Below are positions 1 through 10,953 of a stretch of 64,000 nt of DNA, in pieces. Origin of the DNA: Antitrichia curtipendula. Taxonomy: Eukaryota; Streptophyta; Bryopsida; Hypnales; Leucodontaceae. Position numbers and translations under genes: made by a program. The number at the start of each line of letters is the position of its first letter. Position 1 is the stretch's first letter. The stretch is from the NCBI GenBank assembly GCA_951230915.1, contig OX579635.1:45570001-45634000 (forward strand), given 5' to 3'. The notes beneath the pieces were generated by a model. The model saw only the letters and a program-made list of their open reading frames with translations. It had not been told where the DNA came from and made no database searches.

Positions 1-569
1 CCTCAATGTCTTGTCCAAGGATTAACCAAAAGAAAGTAACAAAATGAAGCCTTCTGAATACTGCAGGGATAAAGCGAACGTAATAGTAAAAATGTCATAA
101 AACCAAACTACTTGAATTGCTGTATTATTCAAAACCTCAGTCAAAAGATGTAAAGCGAACTATACTCTCAGATTGTAGAATTAGTACCTTCTCAAGTTCC
201 CCACCTTCATACTGCCCTGTTGCAGTGAAGTATCTTCCCGCACGGATGAAGCGTCCTCCAACTGTTTAAGATGTAAAAGCACAACTCTGCATTTAACACT
301 GCAGAAATGGACACATAACTCTCTCCTGTTGCCTTCAACCGCTAAGCCGTTATTGCGCTTGGAAAAGAAGAGGGGTCCCCAAATTAAAACCCTTATCCTC
401 CCTTGCATTCTAAGAGAGCCGCAGATCTCCTAGATCTAACAATCCTAATTTACTTTAGAAGAGAGGATTATGTCCAGTAATCATCTCGGGCCTCCCAGCC
501 TTGACAGGTAATTTAAAATATAAGAACAAGGCTCATTGAAACTGTTACAAGGGAAGATAACCCCTCCGA
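1..569. other. Flank downstream of the plastid-protein gene, no gene seen
   Basis: This stretch lies 3' of the minus-strand gene that stops at 570. Short open frames occur on both strands but none shows a recognisable motif or splice pattern. It probably holds the 3' untranslated region and part of the intergenic space. Confidence 0.4.
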
Positions 570-2157
570 CTAACCATATTGAGAGCTCGATTCATTAGAC
601 AATTTGTCTACAAGCGTCGGTAGCTGTCTTGCAGAAGCAGCAAATGCCTGAGTATCTCCTCTTTCACATGCTTGCGACAACTTCATCAGCAAATCACCTG
701 CTTGCTCTCCACACTGCGACACACTAGCATCGCACGGATATAACGACAACTGTGGGAAAATTCTCTATTGACAATGAATCACAAACAATCAAACGAAGAA
801 CCTAGTCGAAGGACATGTCAGAGATAGTTAGTAAGTGCACTAATTAACAAATCTCAATCCGCACCAGCCAGACATGAGGCTAGTCAAAAAACCCAAATTT
901 TCAATTCACAAACCTCGCTGTTGAGAGCTCCACTTGAAAGTGCAAATGCTGCATCTTTTAGCTGTTTCAGAACAGACCATCAAAATATTAGTCCCTCACA
1001 CTAGGATTTGCTGGAATGGTTCATCAAGAACTCATAGAATTCTTAAGCAGGAAAATGTAAATCTTCGAATCAGGTACGATGCACTAAAAGTTGGGAATTC
1101 ATATTGCCCATCCTCTCATTCCTTACATAAAGATAAAAGCGAGAAAGGTTGTGAGATGTTTAAGAAAAGAAGCTGATGTAAGCATGGATGCACATGGTTG
1201 CATACAAGTGGCTTCATAATCAAACCTAAACAAAGCATTCTCAGTGCATTCATCCTTGCATCATATTCGTATACAGGGTATTGTAACACCATGGAATCTT
1301 TGAAAACCTCAAAAGGAAGTAGCGTCAAGAATGAGATGATTTCTCTCTTAAAAAAAGTTCAGAGACATATTTGACAAAAGGGTAAGAAGCGGCTTACATC
1401 AACTCGCAAATCACTGGGTAACCTCTCCAAGTAGTTTGCAGGCAGCGCGAGGCTCTCCTGGAACCAAAATTCACTTCAAATTCAATCATGACATAGCCAA
1501 AGAAATTCATCGCAAGTGTCAGCGTACAACCTTTTGTTCCAAAAATTCACTCAAAACTCTTTATTATGATCTTCTACAATATTCACATTAAAAAATATAC
1601 TGCACACCTGCCAGTCTCATTGACTGTAGCACACTTGTCCCACATTCAAACTATTCAAACTCTGTCACAGTGAAAATCTGTGGTAAGATTAAAGGGGTTT
1701 GAATTGTAAAGGCAACAATATTCCAATACTTGAAAACTGTAAGCAGGAGAAGTATTTTGGAGCCAAGATTTCGGGCTCAGAATGGCGCAGAACCAAATTT
1801 GGAAAGATAAATTGAAACCTCGCAGCACAAATCACAAGCTGCAACACCATAATAATGAACACAACCAGCTGGAACTTCGATCTTTGCAGCTACGACAGAA
1901 AAGAGAGGGCGGTATACCGACAACTCACGAAGCCTCTGCTTGGTGATCCCCAGTTGATCGTCCGCCACATTCTCGCTCTTGGTGCTCGATTGAGCCGCTC
2001 GCACGAACCGCACAATTCGACGAGCAGGTGCCTGAAAACTTCGAGAACTCAAGTCTGCTCTCCGGAACACTATTCCAGAAGCTCTCCCAAGATCTGGACG
2101 ATACGTCGAGGAGCAGCACAAGAACGGAGTCGTTGCAGTCACTCCCACCGCAGCCAT
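570..2157 (-). CDS. Small plastid-targeted plant protein, four exons
   Basis: I predict four coding exons: 2157-1918, 1457-1398, 961-914 and 749-570 (stop codon 572-570), giving 175 residues. All three introns are phase 0 with GT..AG borders (donors GTATAC, GTAAGC, GTTTGT). Residues 1 to about 55 are rich in Ser, Ala and Arg and poor in acidic residues, as in chloroplast transit peptides. The mature part contains LPANYLERLPSDLR, then DAAFALSSGAL, then a CGEQAGDLLMKLSQACERGD helix-like segment. I recall related sequences in other land plants, but no function or symbol that I can state safely. The start is the first ATG of the only long open frame, and the transit-like N-terminus supports it. 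Phase agreement at three introns makes the model strong, although exon 1 could extend differently at the 5' side. Function unknown. Confidence 0.72.
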
Positions 2158-2413
2158 TGCAACTAATAATCACGAGCAGAATACAAAGACACTCATACAC
2201 GCTTCTTCAGGCACACAATGAACACACCTTTCCTGCAATCAATTCTCCAGAAGTAGATAAAACACGTCAAATTCTGAGTAAAGCGCAACAATCTGTCAAG
2301 AACTGATCTGCAATTGATACAGATTCCAATTCCAAAGAACAGACACTCCCTCTCTGCTTCTGTTCACGTCTTTCAGTACTGTTACAAAGCACGAAACCTC
2401 AGAGAAAGTCTCG

Positions 2414-2421
2414 AAACCCTA
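2414..2421 (+). promoter_or_regulatory. Telo-box (AAACCCTA)
   Basis: The octamer AAACCCTA lies about 255 bp upstream of the plastid-protein start codon and 38 bp before the ATG of a small divergent open frame. Telo-boxes are established promoter elements of plant housekeeping and translation-related genes. Use as a promoter element here is inference. Confidence 0.35.
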
Positions 2422-2458
2422 AATCAAGATTCGCGAGCACAAAGGAGACAGAGTCCAA

Positions 2459-2680
2459 ATGGCACGCAATGGATTGACAAAGCCTTGCAAGTACTTCAAG
2501 CGCACGTACCAGAATGTCAAAATCTTTGGAAGAAATGCAAATCCGGCTCGTATTGTACGATTTCTGTTGCGTGAGAAGCGAGTCAATCCGCGCTCTCACC
2601 TTGCGGAATATCTGGTTGGAGAATGCGCGCAGGCGATGAACAAAATCTGTGGAAGTTCCGGAACGAAGCTCCAGCTTTGA
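2459..2680 (+). CDS. Possible small divergent open frame, 73 residues
   Basis: An ATG-started frame diverges from the plastid-protein gene, about 300 bp from its start codon. The product is basic (many Arg and Lys) with no motif I recognise. Its position just after a telo-box is the main argument for it. It could equally be a chance frame in a 5' leader, and there is no splice or homology evidence. Confidence 0.18.
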   Translation: MARNGLTKPCKYFKRTYQNVKIFGRNANPARIVRFLLREKRVNPRSHLAEYLVGECAQAMNKICGSSGTKLQL

Positions 2681-4046
2681 GTGAGGCGATGGTGTAAAGA
2701 GAGTGACGAAGTGGATTTGGATTTAGGAACAGGGACTGCGCCAATCAGAGATTCCTGCCAGTTGGATAATTACCACGGATACATCAATCCCTGTTGGCCA
2801 GTTGGCAGACGCTCCTACGCCAAGTAGACTCTGGCCTATGAGAAGAAGACTAAGAAGAGTACTGTACGGGAACTCTGGTCGGATGATCAGCGTGAATGGA
2901 GAGTCTATTGGGGGCATGTGGGGTAAGGTAGACAAGCCTATTACCACCATGATTTGACTAACTTGAGGTCAATTCTAAGAGGCCGGTGCACATATTTTTC
3001 AAAGGTGTGCGCTTGTTTCATGAGTCGAACTCAAGTGGAATAATAATTTTTCAATCAAAATTGTAGTTTCTATGAATTTTTGAAGTGTTTATATTCTAAA
3101 ATTATAAAATCGCCTATAAAGTGGAGTCATAAATGCCTTATTACCTTTAATGGCATTAATGCATTGATTTTGTTAGATTTTTCTGGAGATTTGATTGATT
3201 TTCTGGATGGATTTGGATGTTTGAACAAGCGGAGTTGAAGCTAAATGTAGGGTGTAGAATTGGACTATAGACGGAATTGAATTTGTCTACCTCAATTCTA
3301 TTATAGGTAGCCAATGCTATCTTTGGTGCCTTTTTTAGAGGTAGACTCTATGACCTCATAGACCTCATAGTAGCCAAATCATTCATTGTATCTTTGTCCA
3401 TTTTGCTACAATTTATCAACCCTTTTTTATCATTTATTGAAGAAATGCAACTAAAGATAGTGACCACAAATATTTTGGTGAAGTAAAAAAATAAAGAAAA
3501 TTAAAAAAAAAAAAAAGGTCTTTTCAATACTTCCTTGATCAATTCAAGGTAGATTTTGCATCCCTTTCGAGAATCCCACTCTAAGTATCAAATATGATTC
3601 AACTTTGTTTTCTTTTAGAAAAACTGAAATGAATCATTTTACCACTGAAATTTCACTACTTAATCATCATTAGAACTTATTTTCAATTTATTTTCAACTG
3701 AAGCATGAATATAGCTTCAGTTTATTATGCCATATCTTCCTCCTAGTGTCAAGCTATTACTCTATTAGTAAATCAGCCATCCTACTTACATAACAGAGCT
3801 AATCATTCAATCAGTTTGATCAGATCATTTACTCCCAACAGATCACTCAATCTGATCAGAAAAATGCACTGGGAGTGAAAATTACCCCAAAGCTTTTAAG
3901 AAAGAAAGTATCCAAGTGTAACATAATCTGAATCATATGTAAGCACATGCATGCTGTACTAGATCGCAGCTAGAGTAAGGTTACTTCTGAGTCCTGGCCG
4001 AAACCCTAAAACGTCAAAAAAACAGTACCCAAACATCGATTTGAAA
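2681..4046. other. AT-rich intergenic DNA with part of a dispersed repeat
   Basis: No coding signal seen. Positions about 3001-3232 are similar, in reverse orientation, to about 56126-56397 (see the repeat entries). A poly(A) run sits near 3505, and a short GATC-rich stretch with TCTGATCAG-type palindromes lies at 3815-3860. Confidence 0.5.
3001..3232 (+). repeat. Dispersed repeat, copy 1
   Basis: Read on the plus strand this segment matches the reverse complement of about 56126-56397. Shared blocks include GCTTGTTTCATGAGTC, CTATGAATTTTTGAAGT and GGCATTAATGCATTGATTTT. The second copy has about 40 extra bases. No terminal repeats or coding capacity were seen, so the class is unknown. A weaker resemblance (ACTTCAAAAATTCATAG) occurs near 10290. 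Confidence 0.6.
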
Positions 4047-4370
4047 CATTACAAAAAATATGAGGCCTCAACAAGGCCGTGAGTGCTGATTTTCGGGACC
4101 CGCGGGTGATATTACGGAAAAAAAAAAAAAAAAAAAAAAATCTTTTTTTTTTTGAAAAAAAATAACTTTTTTTTTTTTTTTTTCCCCCCCCCAAAAAAAA
4201 AATTGAAAAGTGACGTCATGCTGATGTGGCGCTGACGTCAGCGCTGGCGTGGAACTTCGACCACGTCAGAATTTCAGTTTCTGAATTTTTTTTTTTGAAA
4301 AAGAACTCCGTAGTATCACTACGGGGTCCAGGCTTAACGGCCTTCCAGAGGCCTCATATTTTTTGTAATG
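4047..4370. mobile_element. MITE-like element with 22-bp terminal inverted repeats
   Basis: The ends are exact inverted copies starting CATTACAAAAAATATGAGG (4047-4068 and 4349-4370). After a 4-base mismatch the similarity continues for several bases into an AAGGCCGT block. The interior is non-coding: homopolymer A and T runs (about 4119-4190), then a TGACGTCA-containing GC-rich block (4211-4270). At 324 bp this fits a non-autonomous DNA transposon. I could not see a clear target-site duplication, so the superfamily is open. Confidence 0.6.
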
Positions 4371-5535
4371 ATATCAACCTCCTGCGACAAAAAATTCCAA
4401 TAACTTGCACAAAAGAAACACCACAAAACAAACAATGTGATTGCTTGATATGGCTGTTCTTCTCTTCAGACAACATAAATTTGCTTGGAAATCTTGAAAA
4501 AGAATTATTCAAGGAGGTGACGATCCTCACCTGTGCCCATACCAACCAGCATACCATTAGTTTGCTACTTGATGTACACGAGGTGTCTACAGATCGTCAC
4601 TACTTGTTATTGTAATTCACCTGGAAAAAACTTTCATACTACTCAAAAATCAACGTTAGATACGTTAATATGAAGTTGTCATACAAGTTAACTTTGGAAA
4701 TCATAACACCTTTTGGCCGCTAATTTGTGAGCCTAGCACCATTGCAACAAAACCGTGAAGCTCAAACACCCAAGCGTTACTGCAAACAAGCTTTCTCAAG
4801 CAAGTATACACAAAAGCAACAGTAACCTAGTCTATCACTTTGAACAGGTCGCAAGTAAGGACCAGATTTCTGAACTTTATTACTCTGGGCCAAATTTCAA
4901 GCATTAGCAGAAGACTAGTTGAAGGGCGGCAATTCTCATGTCGTAACAATTAAATTTCCCATCAGGCACAGTGTTAACTTTTTTAATTAAGGTACAAGCT
5001 CTAAACAAGCCGTCATCTTATTCCTTTAAGTCTTGCTAATTATACTTTAATACACAACCCAGAGGCTCATCAAAGGATTGTGTATGTGAGCTGGTTAGTT
5101 CAGGTCATTATTTGAGCAGGTTATTAACAGTAATGTGCCAGGCAGCTTATATGCCAATTTGAAAATAAAAAAATCTTTTATCCCAAACCATTTATATTCA
5201 CAAATATCTATAATAGGGAATTCTATTTGCTAGCAAGTAGCAAAAGTATCATCCTCTATATATCACAGCAGTAGATTCTAAAACTCATGAATTAATACCA
5301 TGAATTTGAATCAAAACAAATAGAAAATAAAAATAAAAAAATAAAAATAAAAAATAAAAAATATATATATAATATTTTTGAATTTTTAATATTAAACATG
5401 TAAATTTTCATCCACATTTGGTAGTTTCATTAATGTAATGAACAAGAGTACCTGACACAGCATTAGTAATAAAGTCAAAACATTTCTTACAATGAATGGC
5501 TAGAGGCAACATATATTGTAGTTCCCAATTTTATA
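4371..5535. other. AT-rich intergenic DNA, no gene seen
   Basis: Open frames are short and without recognisable motifs. A low-complexity A/T tract with AAAATAAAAATAAAAAA units runs at about 5318-5380 and ends in (AT)n. Confidence 0.5.
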
Positions 5536-6103
5536 CTCCCTCTGTCCCAAAATGATCTTCCTGTTGGCCTTCATTTTTTGTCCCAAAATGATCTTCTTGT
5601 TGTACTTTGTAAGTTGCAAATTGGTCAAATTTAACTTTTGGTTGTTCTCTAGGACTAACAAAACAATTCCAAGCGATAGTTCCCCCTCCATCTACGCAAT
5701 TACTAATCAAAAGACAAATAAAATGGTTGAAGGGGTCAATCAACACTTTTTGTTTTTATTTTTTGCATCTCTTTGAATATTATCTAATTGAAGGAGATGA
5801 AGGCTTTGGGAGGCAAAATATAGGTCCACATATGGTCTTTGGCTTATACTAACTACCCACAAAATGACAACCTCACACTCAATAATTAAACAACCATTGG
5901 TGCTCCTTGAAAATACCTAAAAGAATTCACTTTTCAATAATCCAAAACTACACTTTAAAAAGGGCTTCAAAACTCAAAGTTTCAAAGGCAATAGGAGTGC
6001 ACCAAACTCTATATGTAGTGCAAAACAGGCTTTAAAAATGTTATTTTTAGTCTTAATCCAGAACATTTTGTCTAACAAGAAGATCATTTTGGGACGGAGG
6101 GAG
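5536..6103. mobile_element. Stowaway-like (Tc1/mariner) non-autonomous element
   Basis: The ends are inverted copies of CTCCCTCYGTCCCAAAATG continuing into ATCTTCYTGTT (5536-5565 and 6074-6103; two mismatches). They are flanked by TA at 5534-5535 and 6104-6105. CTCCCTCCGTCCC termini with TA duplication are the established signature of plant Stowaway elements. The left subterminal block GTCCCAAAATGATCTTC recurs about 40 bp further in, near 5580, a tandem duplication of the end. The interior has no coding frame. At 568 bp it is long for the class. Confidence 0.8.
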
Positions 6104-6305
6104 TACAATTTAAACTTTTAAGATTTGAATAATAAACTTATGTTTAGTATGTTTGCATGAATAGAAAGGTTGGTCTTATTTCTACTTGAAAAATGAATTA
6201 CAATTACAAAATTGAACTTGTAATGTGTGATAATAGTTAAACTTTTCTTCTTCTTCAAGATGAAATAGGTATCTATGAACCTAACAAGTATATTACCCTA
6301 GTTAA

Positions 6306-7214
6306 CCCCTTAAGTTCCTTGACTATGTTTTCACCAAAATTGCTCCAAATCTGCCATTTCTAATACAAATACAATTCTTTTGAAAAAAACTTTTTTTGAC
6401 ACATGTAACCGTGGGATCTTATATTATGCTGACTTGAGAACATGCAGTAAAAAATTCAAAAATTTTCACCACGTGGATTGCAAGATATGAGCTTTTGAAT
6501 TTGCAGAAATCAGTTTTGGGGCCCTGCAAAAAACAGGGCAGCTGCACTTCACAAGCTCACTTTTCTATGAAAAAATGTCCAAAATGGTGGTGCTTCTTTG
6601 TATTCTTTCTCCTAGACAAGTTGGCTACATGCTTAAAAAAATTCACATCATTTGAAATTGTACGACATATAGGAAAAATAGTAAGTGGAAAGAAGTAAAG
6701 AATGATTCAAAATACATAATTGTTAAGAATTTAATTACGGAACTGAAAAATGCCAATTCCAATGGTTGCAAGTGTTGTAATAAACAATCTACATCCTACA
6801 TTTTTATTTTTTCAAAAAATATTGAAAATTGAGTAAGATAAAAGACTTCAAAGTTTATTTTAGAATAGAGAATCTATAATTGTCCACAAACTAAAATTCC
6901 TGATAACTTTTGATTCATTGGTCAAAACTAAATGACTCAAAGCTATCCATGTAGATATAACTTTAGAAAACCACTTTCAAATTTTTGTTTTTGAAAAAAG
7001 TGATTCAAGAAAATCTGCCCAGGGAAAAACCCACCATATTAGACCATAGCTTTTGACTCATATTTCCAAATGTCATGAAATTTAGTGCATATGAAAGATA
7101 TTCCTTGTCTCCACCTTCTATTAAAATTTCAACCTAAAACATGCAAATCTCCAGTCTCAGGTACTTGCCCCAAATTTCTATTCTGCCAAAAAATGCATAC
7201 TGGTTCTTTAGGGG
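6306..7214. mobile_element. piggyBac-like non-autonomous element A
   Basis: The element is flanked by TTAA on both sides (6302-6305 and 7215-7218) and begins and ends with CCCCTTAAG / CTTTAGGGG. TTAA target sites with CCC..GGG termini are the established piggyBac signature. The 909-bp interior is non-coding but clearly related to element B (32296-33228) in the opposite orientation and to C1 (28144-29054). All share blocks such as ACATGTAACCGTRGGATC. Without a transposase the superfamily assignment rests on the termini only. Confidence 0.6.
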
Positions 7215-7490
7215 TTAAGGTACATTAATTTGTCCAAATAGTACTTGTAATACAAATTTACCAAAGTTACACTAATTTGAATTAGTGCATGTTGAAATAT
7301 TGTCTTGTTGAAAAAAATTCCACAAAATTAATATTTTATGGTGACACTAGTTTTTTAGGTGACACCAATTTCCCCCACTCACTCATAGGACAAAACAGTG
7401 CAGTAGCCAAAAGGAGGATGTGATATTAGAGAATGTGATATTCACGGGACACCGTATTGCGCACATTCAACTGCTTCGTCTGTCGTGAAG

Positions 7491-7510
7491 CCTAAACCCT
7501 AAAACCCTAA
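7491..7510 (+). promoter_or_regulatory. Telomere-like CCTAAACCCTAAAACCCTAA (telo-box cluster)
   Basis: Two to three telo-box units lie about 265 bp upstream of the SEC-C gene start. Such motifs occur in promoters of plant genes for organelle biogenesis and translation. They also overlap the end of the small minus-strand frame described next. Confidence 0.35.
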
Positions 7511-7681
7511 TACAAAGTTCATGCGTCCATCACGAAGGTACTGCCTCGACTCGTCGCCTTGCACATTGTCCTTCCACTTTGTGATCGGCAGGTATGCATT
7601 CCAAGCCGCAGTCTCCTCATCTTTCCACTCCATCAATCGATAGAAAATAATTTTTTTGCAATTCGTGAGGAGGTTTGGCAT
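7499..7681 (-). CDS. Possible small divergent open frame, 60 residues
   Basis: The ATG-started frame ends in an AGGGTTTTAG stop region and reads as plausible coding sequence (segment MEWKDEETAAWNAYLPITKW), richer in GC than its surroundings. It lies only 90 bp from the oppositely oriented SEC-C gene start. I recognise no family. It may be one exon of a divergent gene, or chance. Confidence 0.25.
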   Translation of the reverse strand: MPNLLTNCKKIIFYRLMEWKDEETAAWNAYLPITKWKDNVQGDESRQYLRDGRMNFVLGF

Positions 7682-7771
7682 TATTCCGGTAGTCTTTTCT
7701 AACTGATCCAGGGTTGGATTGATTTCACTTCGCAGCCGAATTTTCGAATCTCCAGTTCAATTTTGCGGTCC

Positions 7772-9773
7772 ATGGGAACATTCGTGAGGCAGCGTCTGAT
7801 TTCTCATTTGTCTCGCGGGCAGCCTGGTCTCAGGGTGCTCACTCAGGGCAATGTCAACGCCTCAACTGCGGCTGGTTATGCGGCTTCGTCGGAAAGCGAG
7901 GACCCGAATTCTTCGTGGTTCCAGAAGTTGAAAGGAGTGTTCAAGGGGAAATCGTCCTCTGAAACGCTGCCCCAGGCTTCCGAACCAAAGGCAACTTTAC
8001 CAGGGGACTTCACTATGGAAAGTGAGGCGATCTATTTTTGTTCCCTCATCAATTTGCAGACTCCTGTGTCATGCATGCATTCAAAATTCATGCTATATTT
8101 GAAGGCCAGTAATTTGAAGATGAGAAAATTCATGTCGTGATTGTGCAACGTAAACCCTAAATCTTTACAAGGGAAACTCCAGTGGTGAATTGTATTGGCA
8201 GCATTGCTTACTATAAGGGGTTTGGGCTACGTTGGCAGACTTCGCGGATGAGCTTAAGAAGGCTCGTCAATTTGGAAGCATGACCACATTTGGACGGGGA
8301 CTCCCGCGTGGGGGCGAACTCTCGGCAGTGAAGTCATTGCAAAGACAAGAAGATATCATACGTGCTTTGAATAAGCGAGACCCTGTAGTGAGTTTGCTGG
8401 TCTGCTTGCACCTTTTTTCATTCCTGGACATCTACGTTAGTCGCTTCTTATTCTATGAATTAGGTTGAGGAATGTTGTCAATGAGATCGATGGATGTTTT
8501 CTTGCAATGTTGTTTCAGAGTGTAGGAGATGAATACCAAAAATTGTTCATAATAAAACATTCAATATCTTCTGTGTGTATTACAAGTGTGATGTTTGAAC
8601 AGATACTTCTAACAACAACAATTTTTATCCCGAATAGAAACATGCAATTGTGATATATTTCTTTCCATATAGTCCTGAGTATAGTCCTCACTGATTGAAA
8701 ATTTCCAAAAAATTCTCAAAACTCTATTTGACAATCTTAGAATGCCACTATTCCTATAATCACATGTGACAATTCTATTAGACTTAAGAAATTCAATCTT
8801 TGGAAGGATGGGACCAACGGGCTTCAATTGCTTTTTAACACATGTTTTATTTCATGGAGCACCGAACCTTTATAATTTCAGCATCTGCTTAGTCTCTGCC
8901 CATGTGGAAGAGACAACAGAAAAGCATAACTTGGAGCATAAAGAACTGCTGTTCAGTGAGAGACTTGATCTGCAGGTTTGCGCCTCTAAACTATAGGTTA
9001 TAAGGAAGGGTCTTCTGGCTGGGAATGGTGGTTGTTCAGCGAGTAGGAGCACAGCATAAGGCTGAAGTGGCTGCTGAGTGCGAGTGTACAGTTTTCGATG
9101 TGGAGAGTGTGTTGTCCAAATACGAATGGGCCAAGGAGGCTAATCGGCGGGTCAAGAAACTCGAAGCGGAAGGCAAGCCTTTACCGAAGACATTGAATGA
9201 GGTATTTCACCTATTCAGAAATGAACTTTTACACTACATTGTGCACTACACTGAACACACTATCGACTGTACATGTTCAATTTCAATGGGTGGGCAAGTG
9301 TGCTACACTAATCTTGCAATTATGTATATTATTGTGGTCTCTTATAGTGTGTAATTGGTGCTGAAAATTTCATGTAGTTTAGCTCTTGTGGATCTTGATA
9401 GTCTGGACTGTCAAGAACTTGAGTCTCTCGCGCCCACGTAGCATGAGATTTCCAGTGCAACTACTGTGCCCCTGTTTCTTGACAGTGTTTTGTTGCGTTG
9501 CAAGGTTGAAGCTCTTATGGGTGGCAGCTGGAGTGCAGCAGCTTCTGTAAATCTGGCAAAAAGTGGGAATATCAGCAGAAACGCTCCTTGCCCTTGTGGG
9601 TCCAAAAAGAAGTACAAGAGGTTAGTACGTCCTTTCCATAGATTTTCATCGTGGAGTCTCTGGTCAGAAAATGATTCCATGCCTTGACTCAATAAGTGTG
9701 CCCTCCAAACAGTACCTGACGTGCTTTCTGGTTGCTTGGCAGATGTTGCGGGAAAAATGCAGTGGAAACCTAA
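7772..9773 (+). CDS. SEC-C motif protein with organelle presequence, incomplete exon chain
   Basis: Clear exons are 7772-8021 (ATG GGA ACA; the open frame itself begins at a TTG 9 bp earlier), 8239-8387, an exon ending at 9201 and reading back to about 9037, 9505-9620 and 9743-9773 (stop TAA). Phases match between the first two (phase 1) and the last two (phase 2). Exon 1 is rich in Arg and Ser without acidic residues near its start, typical of a mitochondrial presequence. The last two exons form a SEC-C zinc motif, CPCGSKKKYKR followed by CCGK, with RNAP just before it. The region around RQFGSMTTFGRGLPRGGEL and SVLSKYEWAKEANRR is reminiscent of an SRP54 M-domain-like fold. Between 8387 and about 9037 I could not place phase-consistent exons. 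A possible piece is at about 8902-8975 (segment EHKELLFSERLDLQ). The gene may therefore have lost middle exons, or I failed to see them. Confidence 0.65.
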
Positions 9774-10953
9774 TAGAATGTGCGAACTCTTTCCAACCCT
9801 AGCCGAAACATTAGTGTCATCTTTTCACATACAAATCAAATAGTGGCAGTTACAGAGATATGGCAATTTCTAATCTGATTCGCATCCTGTAGCTTGGCAG
9901 CTCTTGCGGTTTGCCGGAAATCTTCGCCGTTACTAGAAAGCAGAGTGATCTGTTCTCAAGTGGCTGCTTTCTGCCACAAAAGGTAAAACAGCCCATTGCG
10001 GTCAGATGACCCCCATAGTGGACACCTAGGCAATGACCCATTAGGCAATGACCCATTATAGTTTTTTTCAATATGTGAGATTTGGGCCACAATCAATGTC
10101 TTACATGACACTAATGAGGTGCTTAGTGACCTCATTAGGAGTTTCCAGCTTTTGAGTGTGAATTCATTGTAAGAATTGATTTTTTAGGCTTTCCATGTTA
10201 GAAAATATTGTGCTTTAGGTGAGTAAGATGAGCATTATGGATTCAGATTTTGTTGGTTCTCGGGTAGTCTAGAGACTTTTGGGGGCATGATGCGCTGAAC
10301 ACTTCAAAAATTCATAGCAAACTCATACTTTGTTAGAAAAACATAATTTCAATTGCTCTCATTGTTTCTCACACTCTCTTTATGTAGAAAAAAAATTGAA
10401 AATTTTCAGTGATAGCATGAGGCCAAACTCGTAATTCTGACCACACTGAGCTGTTTTACCCTATAAGTAATACACTACTGATTCAGCCGATGAATGGAAA
10501 TCACATTCTAGAACTCCATTTTCTCAAAGGTTTGATTTCCAGTGACACCGATTATGTAGGATCGAAAATGTTATCTCTTGTCGACAGCAGAGGAGCCAAG
10601 TGTTGATGGTTTCAAACTGATCAATTCGGTGATCAGTTTTTGAATAATATTATTCAGATAGGACCAAATTTCAGATCACCAGAATCGCTGAAAAACGTTG
10701 CAAAACTTGGTCTAAACTCCTAAGCTTACGCAATCAAGAGGCCGTATTTGGTCTGCTTGGTCCTAACAGGGCTTGAAAAACGGAAGATTGAAGCAAAGTC
10801 ACGCCGCTGTAATGGACGGTCACACTCTCAGTAAGCTTATTTAGCTTGATTTCCTACCTCGCATTCTTCCACAAACATCAGCTCCTACCTCAGTTGTTAT
10901 TTACACTTAGGGTTTCTATCAAATTTCAGCTGAGTGTAGCAAAGTCAGCAAGT
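9774..10953. other. Intergenic DNA with short repeats, no gene seen
   Basis: TAGGCAATGACCCATTA occurs twice in direct orientation near 10028 and 10045. A perfect-stem hairpin, AAACTGATCA..TGATCAGTTT, lies at about 10615-10640. Part of the dispersed repeat described at 3001 may be present near 10270-10350. The region downstream of about 10800 probably includes the 3' end of the XTH transcript. Confidence 0.45.
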
